Source: JAVVHH01 sp963835135 (GTDB taxonomy: Bacteria; Pseudomonadota; Alphaproteobacteria; Acetobacterales; Acetobacteraceae). From it: DNA of 64,000 bases. The notes beneath the pieces were generated by a model. That model did no database searches. It was not told where the DNA came from and worked only from the letters and a program-made list of their open reading frames with translations. The DNA lies in assembly GCA_963835135.1 (NCBI GenBank), contig CAWIEF010000001.1, positions 1 to 64,000 on the forward strand. Direction: 5' to 3'. The position numbers and the translations under genes are program-made. Shown piece after piece: positions 54,242 to 63,444 of the stretch (its first letter is position 1; each line of letters begins with the position of its first letter).

Positions 54242-55314
54242 CGCGCGATGCGCCGCGCGAAGGCCGCAATCACCAGCATCGCCCCCACCAGCGCACCCAG
54301 CGCGAGGCGCAGCCCGGCGAACTCCGCCACGCCCCCTATGATCGGCGGCCCGACCAGCATCCCCGCATAGCCGAGCGTCGCCACCGCCGCGATGCCAGTG
54401 CTGGCAGCCGGCCCCGCCCGCCCGGCCGCCGAAAACAGGATCGGCGCCACGTTCGCCCCGCCCAACCCGACCAGCCCGAAGCCCACGGCGCCGGTCGCCG
54501 GCACCGCCATCGCGAGCGCCACGCCCACCGCCGCCACCCCGGCGCCAGCCTGCAGCACCATGCGCGGCCCGAAGCGCCGCACCCAGCGGTCACCCCACAA
54601 CCGCGCCGCGATCATCGCCGCCGAAAAGGCCGCGTAGCCGGACGCGCCCGCCAGCGCTCCGAATCCGGCCGCGTCGCGCAAGAACACGCCCGACCAATCC
54701 GCCACCGCGCCCTCGGTCAGGAAGGCCAGCAGGCACAGCACCCCGATCCCCAGCAGCCCCCGGCTCAGCCGCCCCGCCCGCGGCACGCCCGGGTCCTGAC
54801 CGCCCATCGCCGGCTCCGGGTCGAGCACCGCATGCGCCACCACGCAGCCCGCCACCGCGGCGGCCGCCAGCAGCAATCCCCCGCGCACCCCGGCCCCTGC
54901 CGCCTCGCACCCCGCCACCAGCACCGTCCCGAGCAGCCCACCCAGCGAGAACGCCGCGTGGAACGACGACATGACCGCCCGCCCCGCATCCTGCTCGAAC
55001 CGGCTCGCCCGCGCGTTCATCCCCACATCCAGCGACCCGGCCGCCGCACCCACCAGCAGCAGCACCCCCGCGAGCCAGGCCCCGCCGGCGACGAAGCCCG
55101 GCAGCGGCAGCGCGACCACCAGCCCGGCCCCTGTCGCCGTCAGCAACCAGCGGGACTTCCGCGCCCCCAGCCAGCCCATCACCGGCATCGCCACCATCGC
55201 GCCCGCCGCCACGCACAGCAGCGCCGCGCCCAGCACCCCGTCCGACAACCCGGTCGCCGCCTTCACCCCGGCGACGCTCGCCGCCCACCCGCCATACGCA
55301 AGCCCGGCCGCCAC
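54238..55314 (-). CDS. MFS transporter
   Basis: A membrane protein of at least 358 residues with about 11-12 hydrophobic segments. MPVMGWLGARKSRWLL resembles the loop 2-3 motif, and GSLDVGMNARASRFEQ with SSFHAAFSLGG belongs to the YbjJ/FucP-like branch. The substrate is unknown. The only start codons are GTG 55314 or a further-upstream CTG: the first helix seems to begin earlier (SLLLFVAAGLAYGG), and no ATG exists before the previous gene's stop. The frame is the same as that of the aldo/keto reductase upstream. Confidence 0.78.
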   Translation of the reverse strand: MAAGLAYGGWAASVAGVKAATGLSDGVLGAALLCVAAGAMVAMPVMGWLGARKSRWLLTATGAGLVVALPLPGFVAGGAWLAGVLLLVGAAAGSLDVGMNARASRFEQDAGRAVMSSFHAAFSLGGLLGTVLVAGCEAAGAGVRGGLLLAAAAVAGCVVAHAVLDPEPAMGGQDPGVPRAGRLSRGLLGIGVLCLLAFLTEGAVADWSGVFLRDAAGFGALAGASGYAAFSAAMIAARLWGDRWVRRFGPRMVLQAGAGVAAVGVALAMAVPATGAVGFGLVGLGGANVAPILFSAAGRAGPAASTGIAAVATLGYAGMLVGPPIIGGVAEFAGLRLALGALVGAMLVIAAFARRIAR

Positions 55315-55395
55315 GAACAGCAGCAGCGATCCCCGCCCGCGGTGCGCCCGGTACGGCGGACTCAGTCCGCCGCTCGCGTCCGGCGAGTTGCTGTC

Positions 55396-56223
55396 TCAGC
55401 CCACCGCGTCCCAGGCCGGTGCGAACCCCGGATTGACGCAGCGCTGATCCTTCGGCAGCGCCCCGATCGTCGCCCGGTCCGCATCGTCCAGCGTCAACGC
55501 CAGCGCATCCAGATTGGCCTGCTGGCTCTCCCGCCGCCCCGCCTTCGGAATCGCCGCCACCCCGTCCTGGTCCAGCAGCCACTTCAACGCCACCTGCGCC
55601 GCACTGACCCCATGCTTCCGCCCGATCTCGCCCAGCGCCGGCTGCTCGGCCAGCCGCCCCTGCGCCAGCGGGCAATACGCCACGCTCGCCGCACCCACGG
55701 CCCGCGCCTCGTCCACCATCCGGTGCTGCCCGAGCAGAACGTGATACTCGAACTGGTTGCACGCGATCGGCGCCCCGATCTCCCCCACCGCCCGGCGCAG
55801 CATCGCCGACGGGAAGTTCGCCACCCCGACCGAGCGCGCCATGCCCTGCTCCTTGATCCGCACCAGCTTGCCCAGCGCGTCGCCCAGATCCATCTCCGGC
55901 GCCGGCCAGTGGATGAGATAGAGGTCCACGTAATCGGTCCCCAGCCGCGTCAGGCTCGCCTCCGCCGCCCGCGCCATGTCGTCGCCGGCCAGATGCTGCC
56001 ACCAGACCTTCGTCGTCAGGAAGATGTCGCCCCGCGCCACCCCGCTCGCCGCGATCCCGCGCCCGACCGCCTCCTCGTTGTCGTACATCTCGGCCGTGTC
56101 GATGTGCCGGTAGCCCAGCCCCAGCGCGCTCTCGACTGCATCAGCACACTCCTGGCCCTTGAGCCGGTACGTGCCCAGGCCGAGCTTCGGCATGCGCATC
56201 TCGTGCGCGTCGATCGTCTGCAT
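55396..56223 (-). CDS. Aldo/keto reductase
   Basis: A 275-residue NADPH-dependent reductase of the 2,5-diketo-D-gluconate reductase type. The catalytic tetrad is Asp42, Tyr47 (HIDTAEMYDNE), Lys72 (LTTKVW) and His105 (LIHWP). VGVANFPSAML, CNQFEYHVLL and AAIPKAGRRES complete the cofactor site. The substrate is an aldehyde or keto sugar that cannot be named. The start ATG 56223 is 10 bases after the WD40 gene's stop. Confidence 0.9.
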   Translation of the reverse strand: MQTIDAHEMRMPKLGLGTYRLKGQECADAVESALGLGYRHIDTAEMYDNEEAVGRGIAASGVARGDIFLTTKVWWQHLAGDDMARAAEASLTRLGTDYVDLYLIHWPAPEMDLGDALGKLVRIKEQGMARSVGVANFPSAMLRRAVGEIGAPIACNQFEYHVLLGQHRMVDEARAVGAASVAYCPLAQGRLAEQPALGEIGRKHGVSAAQVALKWLLDQDGVAAIPKAGRRESQQANLDALALTLDDADRATIGALPKDQRCVNPGFAPAWDAVG

Positions 56224-56233
56224 GTGTACTGTC

Positions 56234-57265
56234 CTATCGCTTCGAGAGATCAACCAGCGCGGCGAACCCCGTCTCGGTTCCAAACGCCAGCTTGCTGCCA
56301 TCCGCCGACCACGCCAGCGCCGTCACTGGCCCGTGACCGGGCATCGCGATCGGCAAAATCCGTTCGCTCGCGACATCCGCGATGACCAACAGCCCGTCCG
56401 TGAACCCGGCCGCCACCATGTCCTGCTGCGGATGGAACGAAACCCGCGTGCACATCACCCCGTCGCCACCCGCCAACTCGAGCGGCGCCTTGCCCATCGG
56501 TCCGCCGCCGAAGAACGGCCACAGCACGACCGTATCCGCCCCCGACGACGCCAGCCATTTACCGTTGCGGCTGAACGACAAGCTCTCCGTTTTGGACGGA
56601 TACCCGCTCATCCGCATGTGCTGCCCATCCGCGAGCCGCCATCCATGCAGCGCGTTCTCCTGCATGCACGTCACCACCGCCTCGCCCGCCGGATGCAGCA
56701 CGATCCCGGTATGACTGCCCTTCCACTCCAGCACCCGCGGCGTATCCGCCTTCGCGTTCACGAACCACAGCGAGCACCCGTTGTAATGCGACGCCGCGAC
56801 CCGCTTGCCTTTCCCGTCGAACGCGATCCCCGTGACGCTCGACGGATGGTCCAGGCTCTTCAGTCGCTCGCCTTTCCCCCCATCACGTGCGTCGAACACG
56901 TGCACGATCTTCCCCACCGCACACGCCACCAGCGGCGCCTTCGCATCGGTGAACGCCGCCACCTGCTCCACCCACTTGCCCTTGAACACGGCAACATCGG
57001 TGACGGCCCCATCCGTCGTGACCCGGCGGAAGCCGCCATCATCCCCGCCCGTCAGCCACCCGCCGCCGGCCGTGACCATCGACAGCACCGCCCCGTCATG
57101 CGCCTCGACAGTCCGCCACGCGCCATCCATCGACGCGATCCGCACGGTGCCATCGCCCAGCGCGAACCCGGCGTCATGCCCCACGAACGACGCCGCGACG
57201 ACGAACTCCCCGATCTCCTGCCCAACCGTCCGCTCGTCGAGCGGATTCTTGAGCGTCTCGCTCAA
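56234..57265 (-). CDS. WD40-repeat beta-propeller protein
   Basis: A 343-residue protein with about seven imperfect WD-like repeats, e.g. GFALGDGTVRIAS, GGWLTGGDDGGFRR, GIAFDGKGKRVAAS, GIVLHPAGEAVVTC, SFSRNGKWLASSGADTVVLWP and ALAWSADGSKLAFGTETG. It has no signal peptide. It starts with TTG 57265, overlapping the stop of the CobW gene (TTGA), which couples their translation. The usual partner of such genes is the COG0523 GTPase next door, so a role in metal handling is likely, but unproven. Confidence 0.78.
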   Translation of the reverse strand: MSETLKNPLDERTVGQEIGEFVVAASFVGHDAGFALGDGTVRIASMDGAWRTVEAHDGAVLSMVTAGGGWLTGGDDGGFRRVTTDGAVTDVAVFKGKWVEQVAAFTDAKAPLVACAVGKIVHVFDARDGGKGERLKSLDHPSSVTGIAFDGKGKRVAASHYNGCSLWFVNAKADTPRVLEWKGSHTGIVLHPAGEAVVTCMQENALHGWRLADGQHMRMSGYPSKTESLSFSRNGKWLASSGADTVVLWPFFGGGPMGKAPLELAGGDGVMCTRVSFHPQQDMVAAGFTDGLLVIADVASERILPIAMPGHGPVTALAWSADGSKLAFGTETGFAALVDLSKR

Positions 57266-58230
57266 GCCGCCACCTGACAGCTCTCGAACCCCCGCCGCAA
57301 CTGCGGCCGGTTCAGGTTGCGCCCGATGAACACCAGCTTGCTCCGCCGCTCCCCCGCCGGCCACGGCCCGATGAAATCCCCGTCCGCGATCATGTGCACC
57401 GCCTGGAACGCGAACCGCCGGTCCTCGCCCGGATAGGCCAGAATACCCTTCGTCCGCAGCAGGTCCTGCCCCTTCTCTGCCAGCAGCGCCGAGATCCACG
57501 CGTTGAACTTCTCCGGATCGACCGCCCGGTCCAGCTCGAAGCTCATGCTCGAGACGTCCTCGTTGTGGCTGTGCTCGTGCTCCTCATCGAGGAACTCCGG
57601 CTCGCGCGCCAGCACCCGCTGCAGGTCGAACGCCCCCTGATCGAGGATCTCGGCGATCGGCAGATCGGCCCGCGTCGTGCGGTGGATGCGCGCGAAACGA
57701 TTGATCTTGCGGATCTGCGCCTCCACGCCGGCCAGCTCCTCCGCACTCACCAGGTCGGTCTTGTTCAGCACGATCACGTCGGCGAACGCGATCTGCTCCT
57801 CCGCCTCCGCACTGTCTTGCAGCCGCGCCGGCAGGTTCTTGGCATCCACCACCGTCACGATCGCGTCCAGCCGCGTCCGGGTGCGCACGTTGTCGTCGAC
57901 GAAGAAGGTCTGGGCCACCGGCGCCGGGTTGGCCAGGCCCGTAGTCTCGATGATGATCCCGTCGAACTTGCCCCGCCGCTTCATCAGCCCGCCGACGATC
58001 CGGATCAGGTCGCCGCGCACCGTGCAGCAGATGCAGCCATTGTTCATCTCGAACACTTCTTCGTCCGCATCGACCACCAGGTCGTTGTCGACGCCGAGTT
58101 CGCCGAACTCGTTGATCACCACCGCATACTTCTTGCCGTGGTTCTCGCTCAGGATGCGGTTCAGCAGCGTTGTCTTGCCGGCGCCGAGATACCCGGTCAG
58201 CACCGTTACCGGCACTTGCAGATCGGACAT
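57262..58230 (-). CDS. CobW/COG0523-family GTPase
   Basis: A 322-residue G3E GTPase that delivers or inserts metals, typically zinc. Walker A GYLGAGKTT (13-21), the metal-binding CICC motif (66-69), ETTG (95-98), the NKTD guanine-specificity motif (156-159), and a His-rich loop EEHEHSHNED (216-225) are all present. The C-terminal CobW_C domain runs from about 228. No Zur box was recognised upstream. The ATG at 58230 starts the canonical N-terminus. Confidence 0.93.
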   Translation of the reverse strand: MSDLQVPVTVLTGYLGAGKTTLLNRILSENHGKKYAVVINEFGELGVDNDLVVDADEEVFEMNNGCICCTVRGDLIRIVGGLMKRRGKFDGIIIETTGLANPAPVAQTFFVDDNVRTRTRLDAIVTVVDAKNLPARLQDSAEAEEQIAFADVIVLNKTDLVSAEELAGVEAQIRKINRFARIHRTTRADLPIAEILDQGAFDLQRVLAREPEFLDEEHEHSHNEDVSSMSFELDRAVDPEKFNAWISALLAEKGQDLLRTKGILAYPGEDRRFAFQAVHMIADGDFIGPWPAGERRSKLVFIGRNLNRPQLRRGFESCQVAA

Positions 58231-58300
58231 GGATTGAGCCTCGTGATGGAGTTCGCTCCCCGATATAGTCGTTCCCGGAGCCGATGGCACCGCGGCCCGA

Positions 58301-59224
58301 TCAAACGGCGGAGAAGTTGAGCCGCAATCCGCCCTCCGCCCACGGCAGTCCCACCAGCCTGCCGCTCCCCGACAGCGTCACGAACGCCGTATCCAGGCCG
58401 GCCCCGCCGAAGCAGATGTTCGTCACATAGGGGTCTGGGAAGTCCACCTGCCGCACCAGGGCACCGTCGGGCGCCACCACCGTGATCTGCCCGGTCAGCA
58501 GCGTCGCCACGCACACATTGCCCCGCGCATCCACCGCCAGGCTGTCGTAGCGCTGGTAGCCCGCCTGGTTGAACAGCAGCCGCCCGCCATTCGGCGACGG
58601 GAAGCCGTGGCGCCGGATGCGGCCGGGGGCCTCCAGATCGAACGCCCAGAGCTGGCCCGCCTCGGTGGTTGCCACATACAGCGTCGTCTCGTCCGGCGAG
58701 AGGCCGATCCCGTTCGGGGTGAGGATCGGATGGATGACCTCCGTGATCGCCGAACCGTCGCACTGGGCGTAGTATACGCCGCCATGGTCGCGGTCCCGCG
58801 CCCGCGACTTGCCCAGATCGGTGAAATAGAAACCGCCGCCGCGGTCGAACACGATGTCGTTCGGCCCGTTCAGCCGGTTGCCGCCGCACTCCCGATACAG
58901 CACGCTCCACGCGCCGGTCTGCAGGTCCAGCCGCTCGATGCGACCGCCGCTATAGTCGGCCGGGGTGCCGACCGGGCGCAGTAGCCCGTCCTTCTCGTGC
59001 CAGACAAAGCCGCCGTTGTTGCACACATACAGCGCTCCATCCGGGCCGAGCGCCAGACCGTTCGGTCCGCCGCCCAACTCGGCCACCACCTCCACCGCCC
59101 CGCCCGGCCGCACCCGCGACACCGTGCCGCGCGCGATCTCCACCAGCAGGACCGACCCGTCCGGCATGGCCACCGGACCTTCCGGAAAGCGCAAGCCGGT
59201 GGCCAGGACATCGAAATCGGTCAT
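58301..59224 (-). CDS. SMP-30/gluconolactonase/LRE family protein
   Basis: A 307-residue six-bladed beta-propeller lactonase. FPEGP near 13-17 gives the metal-binding Glu, GPNDIVFDRGG the Asn/Asp, and RYDSLAVDARGN the third ligand region. Signatures YVCNNGG and LTPNGIGLSPDETTLYV are typical. It hydrolyses sugar or aromatic-acid lactones. It ends the minus-strand Liv series, 10 bases after the enoyl-CoA hydratase gene, so a catabolic role with that transporter is suggested. Confidence 0.88.
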   Translation of the reverse strand: MTDFDVLATGLRFPEGPVAMPDGSVLLVEIARGTVSRVRPGGAVEVVAELGGGPNGLALGPDGALYVCNNGGFVWHEKDGLLRPVGTPADYSGGRIERLDLQTGAWSVLYRECGGNRLNGPNDIVFDRGGGFYFTDLGKSRARDRDHGGVYYAQCDGSAITEVIHPILTPNGIGLSPDETTLYVATTEAGQLWAFDLEAPGRIRRHGFPSPNGGRLLFNQAGYQRYDSLAVDARGNVCVATLLTGQITVVAPDGALVRQVDFPDPYVTNICFGGAGLDTAFVTLSGSGRLVGLPWAEGGLRLNFSAV

Positions 59225-59234
59225 GCTCGCTCCA

Positions 59235-60122
59235 TCACTCGTAGGTCGGCTCGGTCCAACCCGGCGGCCAGGGCGGCAGCCCGGCCGAAACCTGGTTCGG
59301 AAACTCCGGCGGACGCTTCTCCAGAAACGCCGCCACGCCCTCGGCCACGTCGCCGCCATGCCCTTGTCGGGCGACCAACCGGCTGTCGACCCGGTGCGCC
59401 TCCATCGGATGCGCGGCGCCCAGCATCCGCCACAGCATTTGCCGGCTCAGTGCGACGGACACGGGCGCCGTGTGCGCCGCGATCTCGGCCGCGATCGCAT
59501 GCGCCGCCCCCAGCAGGTCGCCGGGCGCATGCACGCTCCGCACCAGCCCGGCCGACACTGCCTCAGCCGCATCGAACACCCGGCCGGTGACGGTCCACTC
59601 CATCGCCCGGCCGATCCCCACCACCCGCGGCAGGAACCAGCTCGAGCACGCCTCCGGCACCAGCCCGCGCCGGACGAATGCGAACCCGAACCGCGCCTGC
59701 TCGGACGCCAGCCGGATGTCCATCGGCAGCAGCATGGTGGCGCCCACGCCCACCGCCGGCCCGTTGACGGCGGCGATCACCGGCTTGAGCGAGGCGAAGA
59801 TGCGCAACGCCAGCTTTCCGCCGGAGTCCCGCAGCGCCGGGCTGTCCCAATCGATGGCGCCATCCGGGCCGAGCACGCCCTCGCGGCGCGACAGGTCGAA
59901 GCGGCCGGGTCCCTCCGACAAGTCCGCACCGGCGCAGAAGCCCCGCCCGGCCCCGGTGACGATCACCGCCCGCACGCCGTCATCGGCGTCGGCGCGGTCG
60001 AACGCGCCGATCAGCTCGTCCCGCATCCAGGGCGTGAACGCGTTCAGCCGCTCCGGCCGGTTCAGCGTTACCACCAGCGCGGGCCCCTCGCGCTCGCAGC
60101 GTATGGTCTCCAATTCACTCAC
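59235..60122 (-). CDS. Enoyl-CoA hydratase/isomerase family protein
   Basis: A 295-residue crotonase-fold enzyme. The oxyanion hole is formed by GFCAGADLS (61-69) and GPAVGVGATM (121-130). The hydratase Glu pair seems replaced (Thr and Phe at those positions), whereas Glu157 in LVPEACSSW matches the catalytic Glu of enoyl-CoA isomerases. It therefore more likely isomerises 3-enoyl-CoA than hydrates 2-enoyl-CoA; this is inference from aligned motifs. The GTG start at 60122 overlaps the livM stop (GTGA). Confidence 0.87.
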   Translation of the reverse strand: MSELETIRCEREGPALVVTLNRPERLNAFTPWMRDELIGAFDRADADDGVRAVIVTGAGRGFCAGADLSEGPGRFDLSRREGVLGPDGAIDWDSPALRDSGGKLALRIFASLKPVIAAVNGPAVGVGATMLLPMDIRLASEQARFGFAFVRRGLVPEACSSWFLPRVVGIGRAMEWTVTGRVFDAAEAVSAGLVRSVHAPGDLLGAAHAIAAEIAAHTAPVSVALSRQMLWRMLGAAHPMEAHRVDSRLVARQGHGGDVAEGVAAFLEKRPPEFPNQVSAGLPPWPPGWTEPTYE

Positions 60123-61057
60123 GTCGGAACCCCAGCGGATCGTCGCGGCCGGATGCTGGCCAGACCTCCCGGGAACAGGCATAGGATCGTCAGCAGCACC
60201 ACCCCCAGCAGCACCTTGTCGCCATAGCTGCCGAGCGAGGCGAAGCTGGTTTGGCCCACCAGCAGCGCCGTGCCGAGCGCGGGAGCGACCAGGATGCGGC
60301 GCCCCACCAGGATCACTGCCGTCAGCATCAGCACGAGGAAATAGGTGTCGAACAGGTCCGGCCCGACATAGGCGCGCTGGTACGCATACAACCAGCCCGC
60401 CACCGCGCTGATCGGCGCCGACAACAGGAACACCTGCAGCCGCACACGTTGCGGGTCGAGCCCGCTCATCACCGCCAGCCGCGGGTTCATGTGCACCATC
60501 AGCGCCGCCTGCCCCAGACGCGAGCGCCGGAACCGCGCCACCACGAACATCGTCAGCAGCAGCAAGCCATATGCATACGGCCAGAGCTGCGCATTCGTGC
60601 CCGCAACCATCTTCACCCCGCCCACCGACAAATCCAGCGGCGGCACCCCGACCACCCCGTCCGACCCGCCCAGCGCGGACCAGTTCGCCGCCACCACCGC
60701 GCACACCACGCTGGCGGCATAGGTCACCAACGAGAACGCGAACTCGCGCGTGCGCAGCGTCAGCAGCCCCAGCACCAGCGCCAGCCCGGCCGATGCGGCA
60801 ATCGCCCCGCCCAGCGTCGCCCACGCGCCCCACTCGTGGTCCACCGCCAGCAGCGAGGCGGCATACGCGCCCGCGGCGAAGAACGCCGTGTGCGCCAGGC
60901 TGACCTCGCCGAGATCGGACAAGATGATGTCGAGCCCGTACGCCATCACCGCGAAGATCGCGATCACCGTCAGCGTGCCATACACCAGCGCCCCGCCGCC
61001 CAACAGCCGGGGCGCGAACCAGCCGAGCACCGCCAGCACGGCCCACCCGAGCCTCAT
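60119..61057 (-). CDS. livM: Branched-chain amino-acid type ABC permease (LivM)
   Basis: A 312-residue permease with about 9-10 helices. GLDIILSDLGEVSLAHTAFFAAGAYAAS is the LivM motif; LLLLTMFVVARFRRSRLGQAAL and DPQRVRLQVFLLSAPISAVAGWLY are the loop regions that contact the ATPase. Substrates in this family include branched-chain amino acids, amides and aromatic acids. Its ATG overlaps the livH stop (ATGA). Confidence 0.9.
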   Translation of the reverse strand: MRLGWAVLAVLGWFAPRLLGGGALVYGTLTVIAIFAVMAYGLDIILSDLGEVSLAHTAFFAAGAYAASLLAVDHEWGAWATLGGAIAASAGLALVLGLLTLRTREFAFSLVTYAASVVCAVVAANWSALGGSDGVVGVPPLDLSVGGVKMVAGTNAQLWPYAYGLLLLTMFVVARFRRSRLGQAALMVHMNPRLAVMSGLDPQRVRLQVFLLSAPISAVAGWLYAYQRAYVGPDLFDTYFLVLMLTAVILVGRRILVAPALGTALLVGQTSFASLGSYGDKVLLGVVLLTILCLFPGGLASIRPRRSAGVPT

Positions 61058-61923
61058 CGCGCGAACCCACCCGCCGAAGCCAACTCGCCCGGCCGCAACA
61101 CCATGACCCCGATCAGCACGACGAACACCGCCGCCGTCGTGTAGGCCGGCGACACCAGCGCGCCGAAGAACGCGGTGAACAGCCCAAGCCCCAGCCCGGC
61201 CGCATACGAGCCGCCCACGCTGCCGATCCCGCCCAGCACGACCACGACAAACGTCATGATCACCTGCTCGAACCCCATCGACGTCAGGATCGGCGTCCGC
61301 GGCGCCACCAGGCAGGCCGCAAACGCCACCGCCGCCCCCTCGAACGCGAAGATGCCCATGTAGACCCGCGCCACGTCCAGCCCGCCCAACTGCGTCAGCT
61401 TCGGGTCCTCGGCCACCATCCGCACCGACGACCCGAACACCGTCCGCGTCAGCACCAGGTGCAGCGCGACGAACACGGCGATCGTCGCCGCCACCAGCAG
61501 GACGTCCTGCGCGGTCAGCCAGACATCGCCCCAACGGAACTCGATCGCTTGCAACGGGCTCGCGAGCATCTGCGGCCGCGGCCCCCACGCGAACCCGGCC
61601 GCGCCCTCGAGCAACTGCCCGAAGCCGAGCGTGGCGATCATCAGGCTGACCAGGTTCTGCTGCAGCGTCAGCCGCAGCACCAGGGTCTGCATCAGCGCCC
61701 CCAGCGCCGCCCCGGCCAGCACCGCGCACGGCACCGCCAGCAAATAGGGCAGCCCGGTCGTCCGCATGACCCACCAGGCCACGAACGCACCCACCATGTA
61801 CATCTGCCCATGCCCGAAATTGACCAGCCGCGCCGAGCCGAGCAGCAACGTCCACCCCACCGCCACGAGCGCAAACGCGTGCCCGATGATCAGCCCGTTG
61901 ATCGTCTGCTGCGCGACGTTCAT
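61054..61923 (-). CDS. livH: Branched-chain amino-acid type ABC permease (LivH)
   Basis: A 289-residue permease with 8 predicted helices. NGLIIGHAFALVAVGWTLLLGSARLVNFGHGQMYMVGAF is the LivH N-terminal pattern, read here over two helices, and SSVRMVAEDPKLTQLGGLDVARV is the EAA-like loop. GGIGSVGGSYAAGLGLG closes the protein. It pairs with LivM. The gap to the upstream ATPase gene is 22 bases. Confidence 0.9.
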   Translation of the reverse strand: MNVAQQTINGLIIGHAFALVAVGWTLLLGSARLVNFGHGQMYMVGAFVAWWVMRTTGLPYLLAVPCAVLAGAALGALMQTLVLRLTLQQNLVSLMIATLGFGQLLEGAAGFAWGPRPQMLASPLQAIEFRWGDVWLTAQDVLLVAATIAVFVALHLVLTRTVFGSSVRMVAEDPKLTQLGGLDVARVYMGIFAFEGAAVAFAACLVAPRTPILTSMGFEQVIMTFVVVVLGGIGSVGGSYAAGLGLGLFTAFFGALVSPAYTTAAVFVVLIGVMVLRPGELASAGGFAR

Positions 61924-61945
61924 CCACGCGCCTCCGGCACGATGT

Positions 61946-62674
61946 TCATGCGTGCGACGTCCCCAAATAAGCGTCCACGATCCGCGGATCGTCCCGCATG
62001 ACGCCGACCGGGCCGCTCGCCACCACCCGGCCGCGTTCGAGCAGCAGCAGCGTGTCCACCACCTCGGCCGCCGCACGCACGTTCTGCTCGACCAGCAGCA
62101 CCGTCAGCCCGTCATCCACCAGCCGCCGCACCGTCTGCAACAGCGCCAGCACCAGCCGCGGCGCCAGCCCGATCGACGGCTCGTCGAGCAGCAGCACGCG
62201 CGGACCCATGCGCAGCGCCCGCCCCAGCGCCAACATCTGCCGCTCGCCGCCGCTGAGCGACCCGGCCGGGTTCACCCGCCGCTCCTCCAGCCGCGGAAAC
62301 AGCCCGAACACCTCCGCCACCGTGAACGAGCGGCGGCCCGGCCCATCCGCCGCGCGCACCGCCCGCAGGTTGTCCTCCACCGAGAGCCGCAGGAAGACGC
62401 CATGCCCCTCCGGCACCAGCGTGATCCCGCGCCGGGCCCGCTCATGCGCCGGCAGCCCCGAGACGTCTTCGCCGCCCAGCCAGACGCGGCCTCGCACCGC
62501 CGGGCTCCCGCGCGACCAGCCGGCGATGGCGTTGATCAGCGTGCTCTTCCCGGCCCCGTTGGCGCCCACCACCCCCGACAGCGTCGCCGGCGCCAGCGCC
62601 AGCCCGGGCACCGCGACCGCCGGTAACCCGCCATGGGCGACCAGCAGGTCCTCGACCGCCAGCACCGCGCTCAT
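61946..62674 (-). CDS. livF: Branched-chain amino-acid type ABC ATPase (LivF)
   Basis: A 242-residue ATPase. Walker A GANGAGKST, signature SLSGGERQMLALGRAL, Walker B LLLDEPSIGLAP, and the H-loop-like VLLVEQNV. HGVFLRLSVEDNL is the Q-loop region seen in LivF. It pairs with the LivG ATPase, whose stop it overlaps by 4 bases (ATGA). Confidence 0.92.
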   Translation of the reverse strand: MSAVLAVEDLLVAHGGLPAVAVPGLALAPATLSGVVGANGAGKSTLINAIAGWSRGSPAVRGRVWLGGEDVSGLPAHERARRGITLVPEGHGVFLRLSVEDNLRAVRAADGPGRRSFTVAEVFGLFPRLEERRVNPAGSLSGGERQMLALGRALRMGPRVLLLDEPSIGLAPRLVLALLQTVRRLVDDGLTVLLVEQNVRAAAEVVDTLLLLERGRVVASGPVGVMRDDPRIVDAYLGTSHA

Positions 62675-63444
62675 GCCGCGTGGCCCAGATAGGCTTCCAG
62701 TACCTGCGGGTCGGCCTGCACCGCATCCGGCGGTCCGCAGGCGATCGGCCGCCCCTGCTCGATCACCAGCACCTCGTCGGCGATCCCCATCACCAGGTCC
62801 ATGTGATGCTCGATCAGCACCACCGCGATGCCCTCCGACCTTAGCCGGACCAGCAGATCGCGCAGCCGCGCCAGGTCCGTCCCGCCCAGCCCGGCCCCGG
62901 GTTCGTCCAACAACACCACCCTTGCCCCCGGCGCGCACGCCAGCGCGATCGACAGCAGCCGCTGCGCGCCATAGGGCAGCTCCCCCGGCAGCTTGCCGTG
63001 CGTCTCGGCCGGCACCCCGAACGCGACCAGATGCTCGCCCGCCTGCGCCTCCGCCGCCCGTCGCCGCCGCGCCTCGACCGGCGGCGCCAGCACCGAAAGC
63101 GGCAGCGTCGTGCCCCCACGCTGCCCGAGGATGCCGACCAGATTGTCCCGCACCGTCATCCCGCCGAAGAACGCGTTCTGCTGGAACGTGCGGCGCACGC
63201 CGAGCGGCGGCAGCTTGTGCGGCGCGAACGACGTCACGTCCTGCCCGTCCAGCTTCAACCGCCCGCTATGCCGGACCATGTTGGTCGCCGCCTGGAAACA
63301 CGTGCTCTTGCCCGCGCCGTTTGGCCCGATAATGCCCAGGATGCGCCCGGCCCGCACCGACCACGACACATCCTGCAACGCCTGGAACCCGCCGAACCGG
63401 ACGCTCAACCCTTCCGCGGCAAAGACCGGCGGTTCAGTCGCCAA
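62671..63444 (-). CDS. livG: Branched-chain amino-acid type ABC ATPase (LivG)
   Basis: A 257-residue ATPase. Walker A GPNGAGKST, RRTFQQNAFFGGMTVRDNL as Q-loop, signature ELPYGAQRLLSIALA (the usual LSGGQ is replaced by LPYGAQ, as is common in LivG), Walker B VVLLDEPGAGLGG, and IEHHMDLVM as switch. The TTG start at 63444 is supported by GGGAGGG about 10 bases upstream and overlaps the end of the binding-protein gene by 11 bases. Confidence 0.88.
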   Translation of the reverse strand: MATEPPVFAAEGLSVRFGGFQALQDVSWSVRAGRILGIIGPNGAGKSTCFQAATNMVRHSGRLKLDGQDVTSFAPHKLPPLGVRRTFQQNAFFGGMTVRDNLVGILGQRGGTTLPLSVLAPPVEARRRRAAEAQAGEHLVAFGVPAETHGKLPGELPYGAQRLLSIALACAPGARVVLLDEPGAGLGGTDLARLRDLLVRLRSEGIAVVLIEHHMDLVMGIADEVLVIEQGRPIACGPPDAVQADPQVLEAYLGHAA

